Shown: positions 40,277-50,497, counted from the stretch's first letter. The stretch is 64,000 nt of DNA from Rubrivivax sp. (GCA_027491255.1 JAIXWM010000083.1:31456-95455), one strand, 5' to 3'. Notes: a model not told the origin generated them from the sequence alone. Program-made: numbers and translations.

Positions 40277-40633
40277 AGACCCGAGGGCTTCCCATACCCC
40301 GGTCGGTGCACGGTATTCCTGGAGAAGCCGTCCGGGCCGGTCCCGGGTTCGGTGCGAGGGGTGGCTTGCGCGGGCGCAACGCTTGGCTTGTCGCGTGCGC
40401 CCGAGGCCCCCAGGCGGTGGCCGGCCACCGCTGCCCTCGCTCCTCCCAGGCAGGTGGGACGACCACCCGGGTGCCGCGCGGCGGTTTGCCGAGCGGCTGA
40501 GGCGCGGATCGGGCTCGGGGGGCGGACCCGGCCCAAGCCCTCGCTCGAGCCGCCGGGCATGGCCGCGGGGGACGATGGCATCATCCGCTCTTGGGCGGCC
40601 TCTTGCCGCCGCAGGACGGACAGGGGAACACGC
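40277..40633. other. 357-bp intergenic region
   Basis: No gene recognised. It contains a 16-bp perfect palindrome, CGGTGGCCGGCCACCG (40415-40430), without a T-tract. It is otherwise GC-rich sequence with no convincing promoter. Confidence 0.4.
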
Positions 40634-41563
40634 ATGCTCGATCCGCAGGCCCGCGCATACATCGATTGGATGATCCAGCGCGGCGCGCCACCGGTGCAGT
40701 CGACGACACCGCAGCAGGCACGGCAGTTCTTCGAGGAGAGGCGGGTGTTGACGCAGCCGGATCCGCCCGAAGTGGCCGAGGTCCGCTCACTCGACGCCGA
40801 TGGTGTCCCGCTGCGCCTGTTCCGGTCCGCCGCGGCGGACGCGGGCCGCCCCTCGCCGGTGCTGGTCTACCTCCACGGCGGGGGTTGGCTGGTCGGCAAC
40901 CTCGACAGCCACGACGTGCTGTGCCGGCAACTGGCGCTGTCGAGCCAGGGCGCCGTCGTCGCGGTCGATTACCGGCTCGCGCCGGAGCATCCGTTTCCGG
41001 CCGCCCTGGACGACAGCCTCGCGGCGCTGCGGTGGATACGCCGCCACGCTGCCGCGCTGGGCCTGGACGGCTCACGGCTTGCAGTGGGCGGCGACAGCGC
41101 CGGCGGCAACCTCGCGGCCTCGGCCTGCCTGGCCTTGCGCGCTGGCGGCGAGCCCCTGCCGGGCTTCCAGCTGCTCGTGTATCCGGTGACGGACCTGCGC
41201 CAGGGCATGCCCTCCTACACCGCGAATGCCCAGGGCTTCGGGCTCACGCGCGACGCGATGGCGCACTACCGCGCCCTGTACGTGCCCGAAGCGGCGCAGT
41301 GGACCGACTGGCGCGCCTCGCCGCTGCTGGCCGACGACCACCGTGGCCTGCCCCCGGCCCTGGTGCTGACCGCGGGCTTCGATCCCTTGCGCGACGAAGG
41401 CCGGGCCTACGCCGACGCTCTTTCCGCGGCGGGCGTGCCCACGCAGTTCGTCTGCTTCGAGCGCCAGATCCACGGCTTCTTCTCGATGTCGCGCATCATC
41501 GACGAGGCATCGCTGGCCGTGGCGCTGTGCGGATCGGCGCTGCGGCGCGCCTGGAGGCTGTGA
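40634..41563 (+). CDS. HSL-family alpha/beta hydrolase (esterase/lipase)
   Basis: 309 aa. HGGGW oxyanion motif (81-85), nucleophile Ser155 in GDSAGG, Asp in DPLRDEG and His in RQIHGFFS: a complete hormone-sensitive-lipase-type active site. Probably acts on short or medium acyl esters. The start at 40634 has AGGGGA about 7 nt upstream. It is followed by about 140 nt and then, head-on, the groEL paralogue. Confidence 0.93.
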   Translation: MLDPQARAYIDWMIQRGAPPVQSTTPQQARQFFEERRVLTQPDPPEVAEVRSLDADGVPLRLFRSAAADAGRPSPVLVYLHGGGWLVGNLDSHDVLCRQLALSSQGAVVAVDYRLAPEHPFPAALDDSLAALRWIRRHAAALGLDGSRLAVGGDSAGGNLAASACLALRAGGEPLPGFQLLVYPVTDLRQGMPSYTANAQGFGLTRDAMAHYRALYVPEAAQWTDWRASPLLADDHRGLPPALVLTAGFDPLRDEGRAYADALSAAGVPTQFVCFERQIHGFFSMSRIIDEASLAVALCGSALRRAWRL

Positions 41564-41704
41564 GGCCGCGCAAGCCGGGCCGGCGGCAGGATCCGCAGCA
41601 GCCAGGGGCACGGCGGCCCGTATGAGCCACCGCGCCCCGCCGGGGCGCATAAGACACCGCGCCCCGCCGCCGCCGGCCCAGGCCCTGGCGCGGGACATGC
41701 TGCG

Positions 41705-43354
41705 CTAGATCTCCGGCTCCTCCCCCGCTCGGCCCAAGCCCGCGGGCGCGGAGGCCGCGGCGCGCGGCGCGCTCGCGATCACGCAATCGGTCATCAACAC
41801 CAGGCCGGCGATGGAAGCCGCGTTCTGCAGCGCCAGGCGCGTGACCTTGGCGGGATCGATCACGCCCATAGCGAGCAGGTCGCCGTACTCCCCGGTGGCG
41901 GCGTTGTAGCCCCAGGATGGGGGCGTGGCCCCGTCCGGCACGGCCTCCACGCGCGCGACGACCACCGAGGCCTCGAGCCCGGCGTTGGCGACGATGCGCC
42001 GCAGCGGCTCTTCCAGCGCGCGGTGCACGATGCGCAGGCCCGAGGCCATGTCCAGCGTAGCCTCGGTCTCGGGCGCGAGCACGCGCCGAGCGCGCAGCAG
42101 CGCCACCCCGCCGCCGGGCACGATGCCCTCCTCCACCGCGGCGCGCGTGGCGTGCAGCGCGTCCTCGACGCGGATCTTGCGCTCCTTCAACTCGGTCTCG
42201 GTCGCGGCACCAACCTTGACCACCGCCACCCCGCCCGAGAGCTTGGCGATGCGCTGGTCCAGGTGCTCGCGGTCGTAGTCGCTGGTGGCCACCTCGCGCT
42301 CCTTGCGCAGCTGCGCCAAGCGCTCGGCGATGGCGCCTGCCGCGCCGGCACCGCCGATCAGCGTCGTGTCGTCCTTGCCCACCTCCACGCGCCGCGCATG
42401 CCCCAGCTCGGCCAGCGTCACCTTGGCCAGGTTCAGGCCGACCTCGTCGCTGACGACGGCCCCGCCGCAGAGCACGGCGATGTCCTGCAACTGCGCCTTG
42501 CGCCGGTCGCCGAAGCCGGGCGCGCGCACGGCGCAGGTCTGCACGGTACCGCGCATCGCGTTGATGACCAGAGTGGCGAGCGCGTCGCTGTCCACGTCCT
42601 CAGCCACCACGAGCAGTGGCTTGCCCGACTTGACGACCTCCTCCAGCAGCGGCAGCAGGTCCTTCACCGAGGACAGGCGCTTGTCGACGAGCAGGATGGC
42701 AGCGTCTTCCAGGACCACGGCCTGGCGCTCGGCGTCGTTGATGAAATACGGCGAGAGGAAACCACGGTCGAACTGCAAGCCCTCCACCACGGAAAGCTCG
42801 CTGACCAGGCCCGAGCCGTCCTCGATGGTCACCGCCCCGGCGCGGCCGACCTTGTCGATGGCCTGCGCGAGCAACTCGCCCACCGAACGGTCGTTGTTGG
42901 CCGAGATCGAGGCCACGTGCGCGATCTCCTGCGAGCTCGCGCAGGGCCGGGCCAGGCGCTTCAACTCGGCCACGACGGCCTCCACGGCGCGGTCGATCCC
43001 GCGCTTGACCTGCACCGGGTTCATGCCCCCGGCCAGGTAGCGCAGGCCCTCCTCGATCATGGCGTGTGCGAGCACGGTGGCGGTGGTCGTGCCGTCGCCC
43101 GCCTGTTCGCTGGTGCGCGCGGCCACCTCGCGCAACAGTTGCGCGCCCATGTTCTCGAACGGGTCCTCGAGTTCCACCGCGCGCGCCACCATGACGCCCG
43201 AGTTGACGATCTGGGGCGCGCCGAACTCGCGCTGCAGGATCACCGTGCGCCCGCGCGGCCCGAGCGTCACACGCACCGCCTGCGCCAGCAGGCTGGCGCC
43301 GCGGTGGATGCGCTCGCGCGCGTCGTCATGGAAAACCAGGTGCTTGGCGGGCAT
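41705..43354 (-). CDS. GroEL-like chaperonin paralogue, no groES partner
   Basis: 549 aa, collinear with Gro[14 protein letters not shown], Asp87 in [12 protein letters not shown], apical sequence [15 protein letters not shown] and [13 protein letters not shown], then [16 protein letters not shown] (Asp398 equivalent present). Two oddities: the residue at position 52, an Asp that helps ATP hydrolysis in E. coli GroEL, is Ser ([10 protein letters not shown]), and the C-terminal GGM tail is replaced by [11 protein letters not shown]. No groES lies beside it. It is read after the PfkB kinase gene with a 107-nt gap, so it may be specialised or poorly active. Confidence 0.9.
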   Translation of the reverse strand: MPAKHLVFHDDARERIHRGASLLAQAVRVTLGPRGRTVILQREFGAPQIVNSGVMVARAVELEDPFENMGAQLLREVAARTSEQAGDGTTTATVLAHAMIEEGLRYLAGGMNPVQVKRGIDRAVEAVVAELKRLARPCASSQEIAHVASISANNDRSVGELLAQAIDKVGRAGAVTIEDGSGLVSELSVVEGLQFDRGFLSPYFINDAERQAVVLEDAAILLVDKRLSSVKDLLPLLEEVVKSGKPLLVVAEDVDSDALATLVINAMRGTVQTCAVRAPGFGDRRKAQLQDIAVLCGGAVVSDEVGLNLAKVTLAELGHARRVEVGKDDTTLIGGAGAAGAIAERLAQLRKEREVATSDYDREHLDQRIAKLSGGVAVVKVGAATETELKERKIRVEDALHATRAAVEEGIVPGGGVALLRARRVLAPETEATLDMASGLRIVHRALEEPLRRIVANAGLEASVVVARVEAVPDGATPPSWGYNAATGEYGDLLAMGVIDPAKVTRLALQNAASIAGLVLMTDCVIASAPRAAASAPAGLGRAGEEPEI

Positions 43355-43461
43355 GGCGATCGACCCCGTGCGGATGGATCAGCCCATGTTCGCGCCCATC
43401 CGACGCCGCCGGCTTGCGCGAGCGCAGCGCCCTGACCGCGCGCCGTCAGCCCCCTCGCCCC

Positions 43462-44448
43462 TCAACGGGAGGCGTCTGCGCGCTCAGCCGATGGCGACAG
43501 CAGAGCCAAGACCTCGGCACGTCCCGGCGCGCCGCTCACGCCGCCGTGGCGCGTGCACTTGATGGCTGCCGCCGCGGCGGCGAAGCGCAGCGCGGGCTCG
43601 TCGCCCCACCCTTCGGCCAGGGCGACAGCCAGCGCGCCGTGGAAGGTGTCGCCCGCACCCAGGGTGTCGACCACGGTCCCCGCCGACAACGCCGCCAGCG
43701 CCCGCACCGGCTGGCCGCGCCGCCGCCAGCGCAGGCCGCGCTCGCCGAGCGTCACGACCGCCACCTCGGCGCCACGCGCCAGCGCCTCGTCCAGGCCGGC
43801 GTCCAGCACCGCCTCATCGGGCAAGCCGCCGGTGCCGGCGCCGGCGTCGCCGCCACCCGCGCCCACGAACACCGCCATCCCAGGCTGCGAGAACACCGCC
43901 CAACCGGCCCGCGCCACCAGGCGCTGCAGCGCCGAGCGCGGCGCGGTGTCGCCGTCGAAGACCGAGACCACGCCGCGCGAACGCGCCACCTCCAGCACCG
44001 CCTCGGCCCACGCCGGGCAGCGCGGGTCGGCGAGCACCGCGTCGGCGCCCTCGAGCCAGGACGGGTCCAGCGGCGGCGGCCGCCGCAAGGCGTCGCCGTA
44101 GTGGCTGACGATGAGGCGCTCGCCGCGCGCGTCCACCAGCACCGCCGAGACCGAGCTCGAAGCGCCGGGCACCGGCTGCAGGCCCGCAGCGTCCACCCCC
44201 TCGCGCGCGAAATGCGCGCGGAAGCTGGCCACCGCGTCGTCGTCGCCCACCGGGCTGCCGAAGCGCACCGCAGCGCCGAGCCGCGCCGCCGCCACGCAGG
44301 CGTTGGCCGTCATGCCGCCAACCACGCGCCGCAGCGCCCGCGCCGGCACCTTGACCGGCTCCTGCGGGATGCGCTCGAGCTCGAACACCATGTCGAGCGC
44401 CACATGGCCCACGCCGCACACACGCACCGCGCGCCCCGCCGCCGTCAT
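43462..44448 (-). CDS. PfkB-family carbohydrate/nucleoside kinase
   Basis: 328 aa ribokinase-like fold. The N-terminal motif [16 protein letters not shown] and the C-terminal catalytic motif [17 protein letters not shown] (Asp as base, anion hole GAGD) are intact. The substrate is unknown. The ATG overlaps the stop of the IclR gene by 4 nt, so kinase and regulator are co-translated. Confidence 0.9.
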   Translation of the reverse strand: MTAAGRAVRVCGVGHVALDMVFELERIPQEPVKVPARALRRVVGGMTANACVAAARLGAAVRFGSPVGDDDAVASFRAHFAREGVDAAGLQPVPGASSSVSAVLVDARGERLIVSHYGDALRRPPPLDPSWLEGADAVLADPRCPAWAEAVLEVARSRGVVSVFDGDTAPRSALQRLVARAGWAVFSQPGMAVFVGAGGGDAGAGTGGLPDEAVLDAGLDEALARGAEVAVVTLGERGLRWRRRGQPVRALAALSAGTVVDTLGAGDTFHGALAVALAEGWGDEPALRFAAAAAAIKCTRHGGVSGAPGRAEVLALLSPSAERADASR

Positions 44449-45293
44449 GCCCCGCGCTCCCGCAATTGGCGCACCATCTCCAGCAGCTTGGGCCCCACCT
44501 CCTCTCGCATCCACGCGCGCGAGGTCTCGCCGCCGGGCGGCGGGGCAAAGGCACAGTTGAAGACGACGAACTCGCCATGGGCCGTCGGACCGTAGGGCAC
44601 GCCGACGGCCTGGATGCGCTGGACCAGGTCACCGTCGACGGCGCAGAACCCCAGGCGCGAGACCTCGAGCAGGGCTTGCCGGATCGGCACCTCGAAGCGG
44701 GCCCAGTCCTCGGGCGTCTTGACGCGGATCTCGTTGAGCAGCGCCTCGCGCGTGGCGCCGTCGCAGCCGCCCAGGTAGGCGCGGCCGATGGCCGAGCCGG
44801 CAATGGGCAGCGCCAGCCCGGTGTCGGCCAGCGCGCCGCTGGCGCGCAGCCGGCTGCGGCTGCGGCTGGTCTCGACGAGGACGATGTTCAACCGGTCTCG
44901 CAGCCCCATCGAGACGTCGCCGCCGGTCTCGTCGGCGAGCGCGTTCATCAGCGGGCGCGCCTGCTGGCGCAGCGCGATCGAGGCCATCAGCGGATAGGTG
45001 GCCGAGATCAGCGCCGTGCCGAGCTGGTACTTGCCGTACTTCGGGCTCTGGCGCAGGTAGCCCAGGATCACGAGCGTGTAGGTCAGGCGCGAGATGGTGG
45101 GCCGCGGCAGCCCGGTGCGCTGGGCCAGCTCGCCGTTGGACAGCATGGTGTCGGTGGCGCTGAAGCAGCGCAGCAGTTCCAGGCCGCGCGCGAGCGTGGT
45201 GGCGAACTGGCGGTCGCCAGCGTACTCTTCATAGCCCAGCGGCACCCGCCGGGGCTGGTTCAGAAAGTAGCGCTCTCGCTGCAGAGTGTCCAT
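44445..45293 (-). CDS. IclR-family transcriptional regulator
   Basis: About 282 aa. N-terminal winged helix (FATTLARGLELLRCF..NGELAQRTGLPRPTISRLTYTL) and a C-terminal effector domain (GALADTGLALPIAGSAIGRAYL; FCAVDGDLVQRIQAVGVP). Divergent from the carotenoid oxygenase cluster, so it is the likely regulator of that island. An in-frame ATG at 45332 would add 13 residues but lies inside the repeated operator-like sequence; neither start has a clear ribosome site. Confidence 0.92.
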   Translation of the reverse strand: MDTLQRERYFLNQPRRVPLGYEEYAGDRQFATTLARGLELLRCFSATDTMLSNGELAQRTGLPRPTISRLTYTLVILGYLRQSPKYGKYQLGTALISATYPLMASIALRQQARPLMNALADETGGDVSMGLRDRLNIVLVETSRSRSRLRASGALADTGLALPIAGSAIGRAYLGGCDGATREALLNEIRVKTPEDWARFEVPIRQALLEVSRLGFCAVDGDLVQRIQAVGVPYGPTAHGEFVVFNCAFAPPPGGETSRAWMREEVGPKLLEMVRQLRERGA

Positions 45294-45309
45294 GCCGCGT
45301 AGATGATCG

Positions 45310-45340
45310 CATATCGAAAAGTCCGAAGACATATCGAAAA
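45310..45340. promoter_or_regulatory. Direct repeat CATATCGAAAA, candidate IclR operator
   Basis: Two identical 11-bp copies at 45310-45320 and 45330-45340, 20 bp apart (about two helical turns), in an AT-rich patch between the divergent regulator and oxygenase genes. Placement suits a regulator binding site; binding itself is inferred. Confidence 0.5.
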
Positions 45341-45490
45341 TCCCGCTGTCACAAACGCACGGCTCGGCCTATCCTGCAGGCTTCAGGCTCCGACTGCCCA
45401 ACCGCTGTCATGCCCGGCTCCCCGCTTGTCGGGACTGACATCGGGCCTGAAGCACCGCGACCACCGAGCGGCACGACGAGGAGCACCACG

Positions 45491-46942
45491 ATGAAGCGCG
45501 ACGACCTGCCGCTGCACGAGATCCCGGCGCTGTCGGGCAACAACGCCCCGATCGCCGACGAGCTCGACATCGACCGGCTCGAGGTCGAAGGCGAGCTGCC
45601 CGCCGACTTCAACGGCCTGTACGTGCGCAACGGCCCCAACCCCTACTACGCGCCCGACTGGCGCTACCACGCCTTCGACGGCGACGGCATGGTGCACGCG
45701 GTGCGCTTCGACCGCGGCCGCGCGAGCTACCGCAACCGCTGGGTGCGCACCAGCGCGCTGGCCGAGGAGCAGGCCGCCGGCCACGCGCTGTGGAAGGGCA
45801 TCAAGGAGAAGCAGCGCGCCGACCGCCCCGACGAGCCGATGAAGAACACCAGCAACACCGACGTGAAGTACCACGCCGGCCGCCTGGTGACGATGTGGTA
45901 CCGCTCGGGCATGCCCTACGCGCTGGACCCGAATACGCTGCAGACCGTGGGCCGGGCCGACTACGGCGGCGCGCTCACGCGCATCTCGGCCCACTCGCGC
46001 CCCGACGAGACCACCGGCGAGCTGATCTGGTTCGACTACGGCACGCAGGCGCCCTACATGCGCTACGGCGTGGTCGGGCCCGACGGGCGGTCGCGCCACC
46101 AGATCGACGTGCCGCTGCCCGGGCCGCGGCTGCCGCACGACATGGCGGTGACGCCGCGCTACAGCATCCTGCACGACTTCCCGCTGCTGCTGGACGAGGA
46201 GGCCTGGAAGCTCGGCCGCTACAAGCTGCAGTTCCGCCCCGAGCTGCCCACGCGCTTCGCGGTGCTGCCGCGCTACGGCAGCGCCGAGCAGATCCGCTGG
46301 TTCGAGGCCCGACCCTGCTACCTGCTGCACGTGGTCAACGCCTGGGAAGAAGGCGACGAGGTGGTCATGGTGGGCACGCCCTACCGCACCTACGAAGACG
46401 CGCACGGCCGCATCGACGCGCGGCGCCTGGAGCACACCATCCACAACCGCCAGCGCGACTTCTGGCTCTACGAATGGCGCTTCGACCTGAAGACCGGCCA
46501 GACCCGAGAGCGCGTGATCGACGACGTGCTGAACACCGAGTTCCCCGTCATCAACAGCGCCTTCCAGGGCCTGCCCACGCGCCACTCCTACCACGTGGTG
46601 TTTCCCAAGGGCGGCCGCGAGGAGGTGCGCTTCACCGGGCTGGCCAAGGTCAACCACCGCACCGGCGGCTACCAGGCCTGGAGCGAGGGGCCCGACTGGT
46701 TCTACAACGAGCCCGGTTTCGCGCCGCGCGACGGCGCCGTGGCCGAGGACGACGGCTACGTGGTCAGCTTCGCCTGGGATCCGCACAAGCTGCGCTCGGA
46801 GGTGCAGGTGTTTGACGCGCGTGGCACCGAGTTCGGCCGCGGGCCCATCGCCCGCATCGTGCTTCCCAGGCGCGTGCCCCATGGATTCCACGCCACCTAC
46901 GTCAGCGACGCCGTGATGCGGCGCTGGCCGTCGCCGGCCTGA
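45491..46942 (+). CDS. Carotenoid oxygenase-family dioxygenase, copy 1
   Basis: 483 aa beta-propeller non-haem iron enzyme. The likely Fe(II) ligands are His168 (RISAHSRPDE), His216 (LPHDMAVT), His280 (YLLHVVNAW) and His467 (GFHATYV), spaced much as in bacterial stilbene/carotenoid cleavage enzymes. The N-terminal signature GLYVRNGPNP and HAFDGDGMVHAV are typical. The family splits C=C bonds in carotenoids, apocarotenoids, stilbenes or isoeugenol; the substrate is unknown. GAGGAG lies 7 nt before the ATG. First gene of the island; the acyl-CoA ligase follows after 13 nt. Confidence 0.93.
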   Translation: MKRDDLPLHEIPALSGNNAPIADELDIDRLEVEGELPADFNGLYVRNGPNPYYAPDWRYHAFDGDGMVHAVRFDRGRASYRNRWVRTSALAEEQAAGHALWKGIKEKQRADRPDEPMKNTSNTDVKYHAGRLVTMWYRSGMPYALDPNTLQTVGRADYGGALTRISAHSRPDETTGELIWFDYGTQAPYMRYGVVGPDGRSRHQIDVPLPGPRLPHDMAVTPRYSILHDFPLLLDEEAWKLGRYKLQFRPELPTRFAVLPRYGSAEQIRWFEARPCYLLHVVNAWEEGDEVVMVGTPYRTYEDAHGRIDARRLEHTIHNRQRDFWLYEWRFDLKTGQTRERVIDDVLNTEFPVINSAFQGLPTRHSYHVVFPKGGREEVRFTGLAKVNHRTGGYQAWSEGPDWFYNEPGFAPRDGAVAEDDGYVVSFAWDPHKLRSEVQVFDARGTEFGRGPIARIVLPRRVPHGFHATYVSDAVMRRWPSPA

Positions 46943-46955
46943 GGCGGACGCGACG

Positions 46956-48698
46956 ATGATCCTCGCCTCCCCGGAGCGCATTGCCGAGTTCACCGCCCGC
47001 GGTTGGTGGGGCACGACCACGCTGGACCAGGGCTTTCGCGACATCGTCGCGCGCCTTCCGGCGCGCGAAGCCGTGGTCGACGCGCCCAACCGCGAGGCGC
47101 TGACCGACGGGGCGCCGCGGCGCCTGAGCTACGCTCAGCTCGAAGCCGAGGTGGCGCGCATGGCCGCGGTGCTGCACGCGCGCGGCCTGCGGCCCGACGA
47201 CATCGTCGTCGTGCAGCTCGTCAACTCGGTCGAGCAGTTCGTCGTCTACCTGGCCTGCCTGCGGCTCGGGCTCATCGTCTCGCCGGTGCCGGTGCAGTAT
47301 CGCGAGCACGAGCTCGACCACATCCTCGGGCTGACCGGCGCGCGCGCGGTGGTCACCGCCGCGCGCGTGGGGCGCCACCCCGCCGCGGCCATGTGGGTGG
47401 GTCTGGCTGCGCGGCACCCCGGCCTGCAGCACGTGCTGGCCTGGGGCCGCCAGGTGCCGGCCAGCGCGCTGCCGCTGGACGCGCTGCTGGACGATGCGCC
47501 CGACCCTGCCGCGGCCGAGGCCGCGGGGCAGGCGGCGGCGATCACCGCCAACCACATCGCCACGCTGTGCTGGACCTCGGGCACCGAGGCCGCGCCCAAG
47601 GGCGTGCCGCGCAGCCACAACGAGTGGTGGATCGTCGTGCCATCGCTGGTCGAGGCCGCCGAGCTGACGCCCGGCATGCGGCTGTTGAACCCCTTCCCGC
47701 TGATCAACATGGCGGGGCTGTCGAGCTGCTTCGCCACCTGGCTCGGGCTGGAAGCCACGGTGGTGCAGCACCACCCCTTCGACCTCGACGTCTTCCTGGC
47801 GCAGCTGCGCACCGAGCGCATCGACTACACCGTCTCGCCGCCGGCCATCCTGACGCAGCTGCTGCAGCGCCCGGAGCTGCTCGAAGGCATCGATTTCCAG
47901 CGCCTGTCGCGCATCGGCTCAGGCTCGGCGCCGCTGTCGGAGTGGATGGTGCAGGGCTGGGCCGACCGCGGCGTAGCCATCGTCAACTACTTCGGCTCCA
48001 ACGAAGGCGCGGCGCTGACCGGCGCGCCGGTGGACATCCCCGAGGCGGTGCGCCGGGCGCGCTACTTCGCCCGCGGCGGCACGCCCGAGCGCTACTCGAA
48101 GATCTCGACCGCGAACAAGATCCGCACCCGGCTGGTGGACCCCGACACCGAGCGCGAGATCACCGAGCCCGGCGTGCCGGGCGAGATGCGCGTGGCCGGG
48201 CCGACGATCTTCAGCGGCTACTTCCGCAACCCTGAGGCCACCGCGCGCGCCTTCGACGACCAGGGCTACTACCGCTCGGGCGACCTGTTCGAGATCGCCG
48301 GCGAGCGCGGGCAGTACCTGCTGTTCGTCGGCCGCTGCAAGGACATCATCATCCGCGGCGGCATGAACATCTCCGAGGTCGAGATCGAGACCCTGCTGCT
48401 GGCCTGCCCCGGCGTGCGCGACGCGGCCGTCGTCGGCGCGCCCGACCCCGTGCTGGGCGAGCGCGTCTGCGCCTGCGTGGTGCCGGCGCCCGGCGCCACG
48501 CTGACTGTCGAGGGCATCGCCCGCTGGCTGCGCGACGAGCGCCATGTCGCCGTCTACAAGCTGCCCCAACGCCTGCTGCTGCTGGACGCGCTGCCGCGCA
48601 ACCCGGTGGGCAAGATCCTGAAGCGCGAGCTGCGGCAGCGGCTGCAGCAGGAAGCCGCCGCCGAAAGTCCCTCTCCCTCAGCCCCATCCGCAGCGTGA
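46956..48698 (+). CDS. AMP-forming acyl-CoA ligase
   Basis: 580 aa ANL-superfamily enzyme that activates a carboxylic acid to its CoA thioester through an acyl-adenylate. P-loop TSGTEAAPKGVPRSH, adenylate motif NYFGSNEGA, hinge YYRSGDL..FVGRCKDIIIRGGMNIS and catalytic Lys in NPVGKILKREL. Context suggests it activates the acid formed after oxidative cleavage. GAGGCGGAC precedes the ATG. Confidence 0.93.
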   Translation: MILASPERIAEFTARGWWGTTTLDQGFRDIVARLPAREAVVDAPNREALTDGAPRRLSYAQLEAEVARMAAVLHARGLRPDDIVVVQLVNSVEQFVVYLACLRLGLIVSPVPVQYREHELDHILGLTGARAVVTAARVGRHPAAAMWVGLAARHPGLQHVLAWGRQVPASALPLDALLDDAPDPAAAEAAGQAAAITANHIATLCWTSGTEAAPKGVPRSHNEWWIVVPSLVEAAELTPGMRLLNPFPLINMAGLSSCFATWLGLEATVVQHHPFDLDVFLAQLRTERIDYTVSPPAILTQLLQRPELLEGIDFQRLSRIGSGSAPLSEWMVQGWADRGVAIVNYFGSNEGAALTGAPVDIPEAVRRARYFARGGTPERYSKISTANKIRTRLVDPDTEREITEPGVPGEMRVAGPTIFSGYFRNPEATARAFDDQGYYRSGDLFEIAGERGQYLLFVGRCKDIIIRGGMNISEVEIETLLLACPGVRDAAVVGAPDPVLGERVCACVVPAPGATLTVEGIARWLRDERHVAVYKLPQRLLLLDALPRNPVGKILKRELRQRLQQEAAAESPSPSAPSAA

Positions 48699-48708
48699 GA
48701 GCACCCCG

Positions 48709-49434
48709 ATGACCACCCCCGTCCTGCTGCTGATCCCCGGCATGTCCAACACCCCGGCCGTATGGGGCCCGACGCGCGCGCACCTGGGCGATGGGCTCGA
48801 GGTGCGCGTGACGGATGTGCGCGCAGGCGCCGACATCGCCGACATGGCGCGCCGGGCCTGGGACGAGCTGGCTGAGGTGGCACCCGACCGGCCGCTGTTC
48901 CTGGCCGGGTTCTCGATGGGCGGCTACGTGGCGCTGCAGATGCAGGCCACCGCGCCGAGGCCGCTGCAGGGGCTGGCGCTGGTGTGCTCGTCGGCCCGCG
49001 CCGACAGCCCGGACGGCGCGCCGATGCGCGAGCGCGCCATCGCCGCGGCCACGCGCGACTACCCGAAATACGTCAACAGCGTCTCGCAGTGGCTGCTGGC
49101 GCATGCGCCCGACATGGCCCCGGCGCTGCTGCAGGCCATCCGCGACGACCAGTTGGCCGCCGGCGCCGAAACGACGGTACGCCAGCAGCGCGCGGTCGCG
49201 CAGCGCGCCGACCACCGCGAGCGCCTGCGCGGTCTGAGCCTGCCCCTGTTGGCCGTGGCCGGCGAACGAGACCAACTCGTGCCCCCTGCGCTGTCGCAGG
49301 AAGCGGCCGCGCTCGTCCCTTGCGCGCGGGTGGAGATCGTCCCCGGTGTCGGCCATCTGCTACCGTGGGAAGCGCCGCGGACGCTGGCTGCGCTGCTGCG
49401 GGGTTGGGTGGATGCGACCCTGAGTGCCGCCTGA
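48709..49434 (+). CDS. Alpha/beta hydrolase
   Basis: 241 aa. Nucleophile Ser69 in AGFSMGGYVAL, acid in AGERDQLVPP and His in VPGVGHLLPWE, a compact esterase or C-C/thioester hydrolase. It lies 10 nt after the ligase, so part of the same operon. Substrate unknown. Confidence 0.9.
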   Translation: MTTPVLLLIPGMSNTPAVWGPTRAHLGDGLEVRVTDVRAGADIADMARRAWDELAEVAPDRPLFLAGFSMGGYVALQMQATAPRPLQGLALVCSSARADSPDGAPMRERAIAAATRDYPKYVNSVSQWLLAHAPDMAPALLQAIRDDQLAAGAETTVRQQRAVAQRADHRERLRGLSLPLLAVAGERDQLVPPALSQEAAALVPCARVEIVPGVGHLLPWEAPRTLAALLRGWVDATLSAA

Positions 49435-49486
49435 TCCGACCGCCCGATCGAAAAAGATTGACGACCAACCGAGGAGGAGACCCCCG

Positions 49487-50497
49487 ATGACTCGACGCCA
49501 CTTCCTGCAGCAGGGAGCTGCCACGCTGGCCACGCTGGCCACGTTGGGCGCTGCCGGCCTGGCCAGCGCCCCCGTACTCGCCCAGACCCCGGCCTTCCCG
49601 GCCAAGCCGGTGCGTGTGATCGTGCCCTTTGCCGCCGGCAACACGCTCGACACCTCGCTGCGCCAGGTCAGCGAGGTCTTCCAGCGCAACACCGGCCAGC
49701 CCATCGTCATCGACAACAAGCCGGGCGGCGCCGGCATCGTCGCGGTGCAGGCGCTGCTGCAGTCGCCGCCGGACGGCTACACACTGCTGCTGACCAACAC
49801 CAGCATGTTGACGATCAATCCGCACACCTTCGCCAAGCTGCCCTACGACGCCGAGAAGAGCTTCAGGCATGTGACGAACTACCTCGGCGCGACGATGGTG
49901 TTCGCGGTCAACGCCGCCACCGTGCCGCCGAACACGATGGCCGACTTCATCGCCTGGGCCAGGCCGCAGGGTGGCAAGATCTCCTACGCCTCGTTCACCG
50001 CGGGCAACTCCTCTCACTTCGCCGGCATCATCCTGAACAAGCGCACCGGCACCGAGCTGACCCACGTGCCCTTCAACGGCACGCCGCCGGCGGTGCAGAA
50101 CCTGGTCGGCGGCCAGGTGCACGCCGCCATCCTGCCGCTGCTGGCCGTCAAACCGCACATGGACAGCGGCAAGGTGAAGGTGCTGGCGGTGACGAGCCCG
50201 CAGCGCTCGCCACTGATGCCCGGCGTGCCCTCGTTCACCGAACTCGGCCTGCCCGAGATGGAGATCTTCATCTGGTCGTCGCTGTCGGCGCCCGCGGGCA
50301 CCCCCGACGCCCTCGTCGCACGGCTGAACGCCGAGTTCGTCAAGGCCCTGAAGACCGACGAGATCCGCCAGAAGTGGGCCACGGTCGACTTCACCCCGTT
50401 GCCGACGACGCCCGAAGAGGTGACGCGCTTCATCCGCGCGGAGTCGGCGCGCTGGGGCGAAGCCGTGCGCATCTCCGGTTTCAAGGTCAGCGAATGA
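49487..50497 (+). CDS. Bug-family tripartite tricarboxylate binding protein
   Basis: 336 aa periplasmic solute-binding protein. The signal peptide has a twin-arginine motif (TRRHFLQQG) and ends near LASAPVLAQ. The Bug core follows: FPAKPVRVIVPFAAGNTLDT, IDNKPGGAGIVAVQAL, PPDGYTLLLTNTS. The membrane partners TctA/TctB are not present, as is common for Bug proteins. Context suggests it binds the island's substrate. GGAGGAGAC lies upstream of the ATG. Confidence 0.93.
   Translation: MTRRHFLQQGAATLATLATLGAAGLASAPVLAQTPAFPAKPVRVIVPFAAGNTLDTSLRQVSEVFQRNTGQPIVIDNKPGGAGIVAVQALLQSPPDGYTLLLTNTSMLTINPHTFAKLPYDAEKSFRHVTNYLGATMVFAVNAATVPPNTMADFIAWARPQGGKISYASFTAGNSSHFAGIILNKRTGTELTHVPFNGTPPAVQNLVGGQVHAAILPLLAVKPHMDSGKVKVLAVTSPQRSPLMPGVPSFTELGLPEMEIFIWSSLSAPAGTPDALVARLNAEFVKALKTDEIRQKWATVDFTPLPTTPEEVTRFIRAESARWGEAVRISGFKVSE

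Noticed and set aside
40415..40430. Terminator after the alpha/beta hydrolase gene
   Set aside because: A perfect palindrome but with no loop and no T-tract, about 140 nt from the stop.
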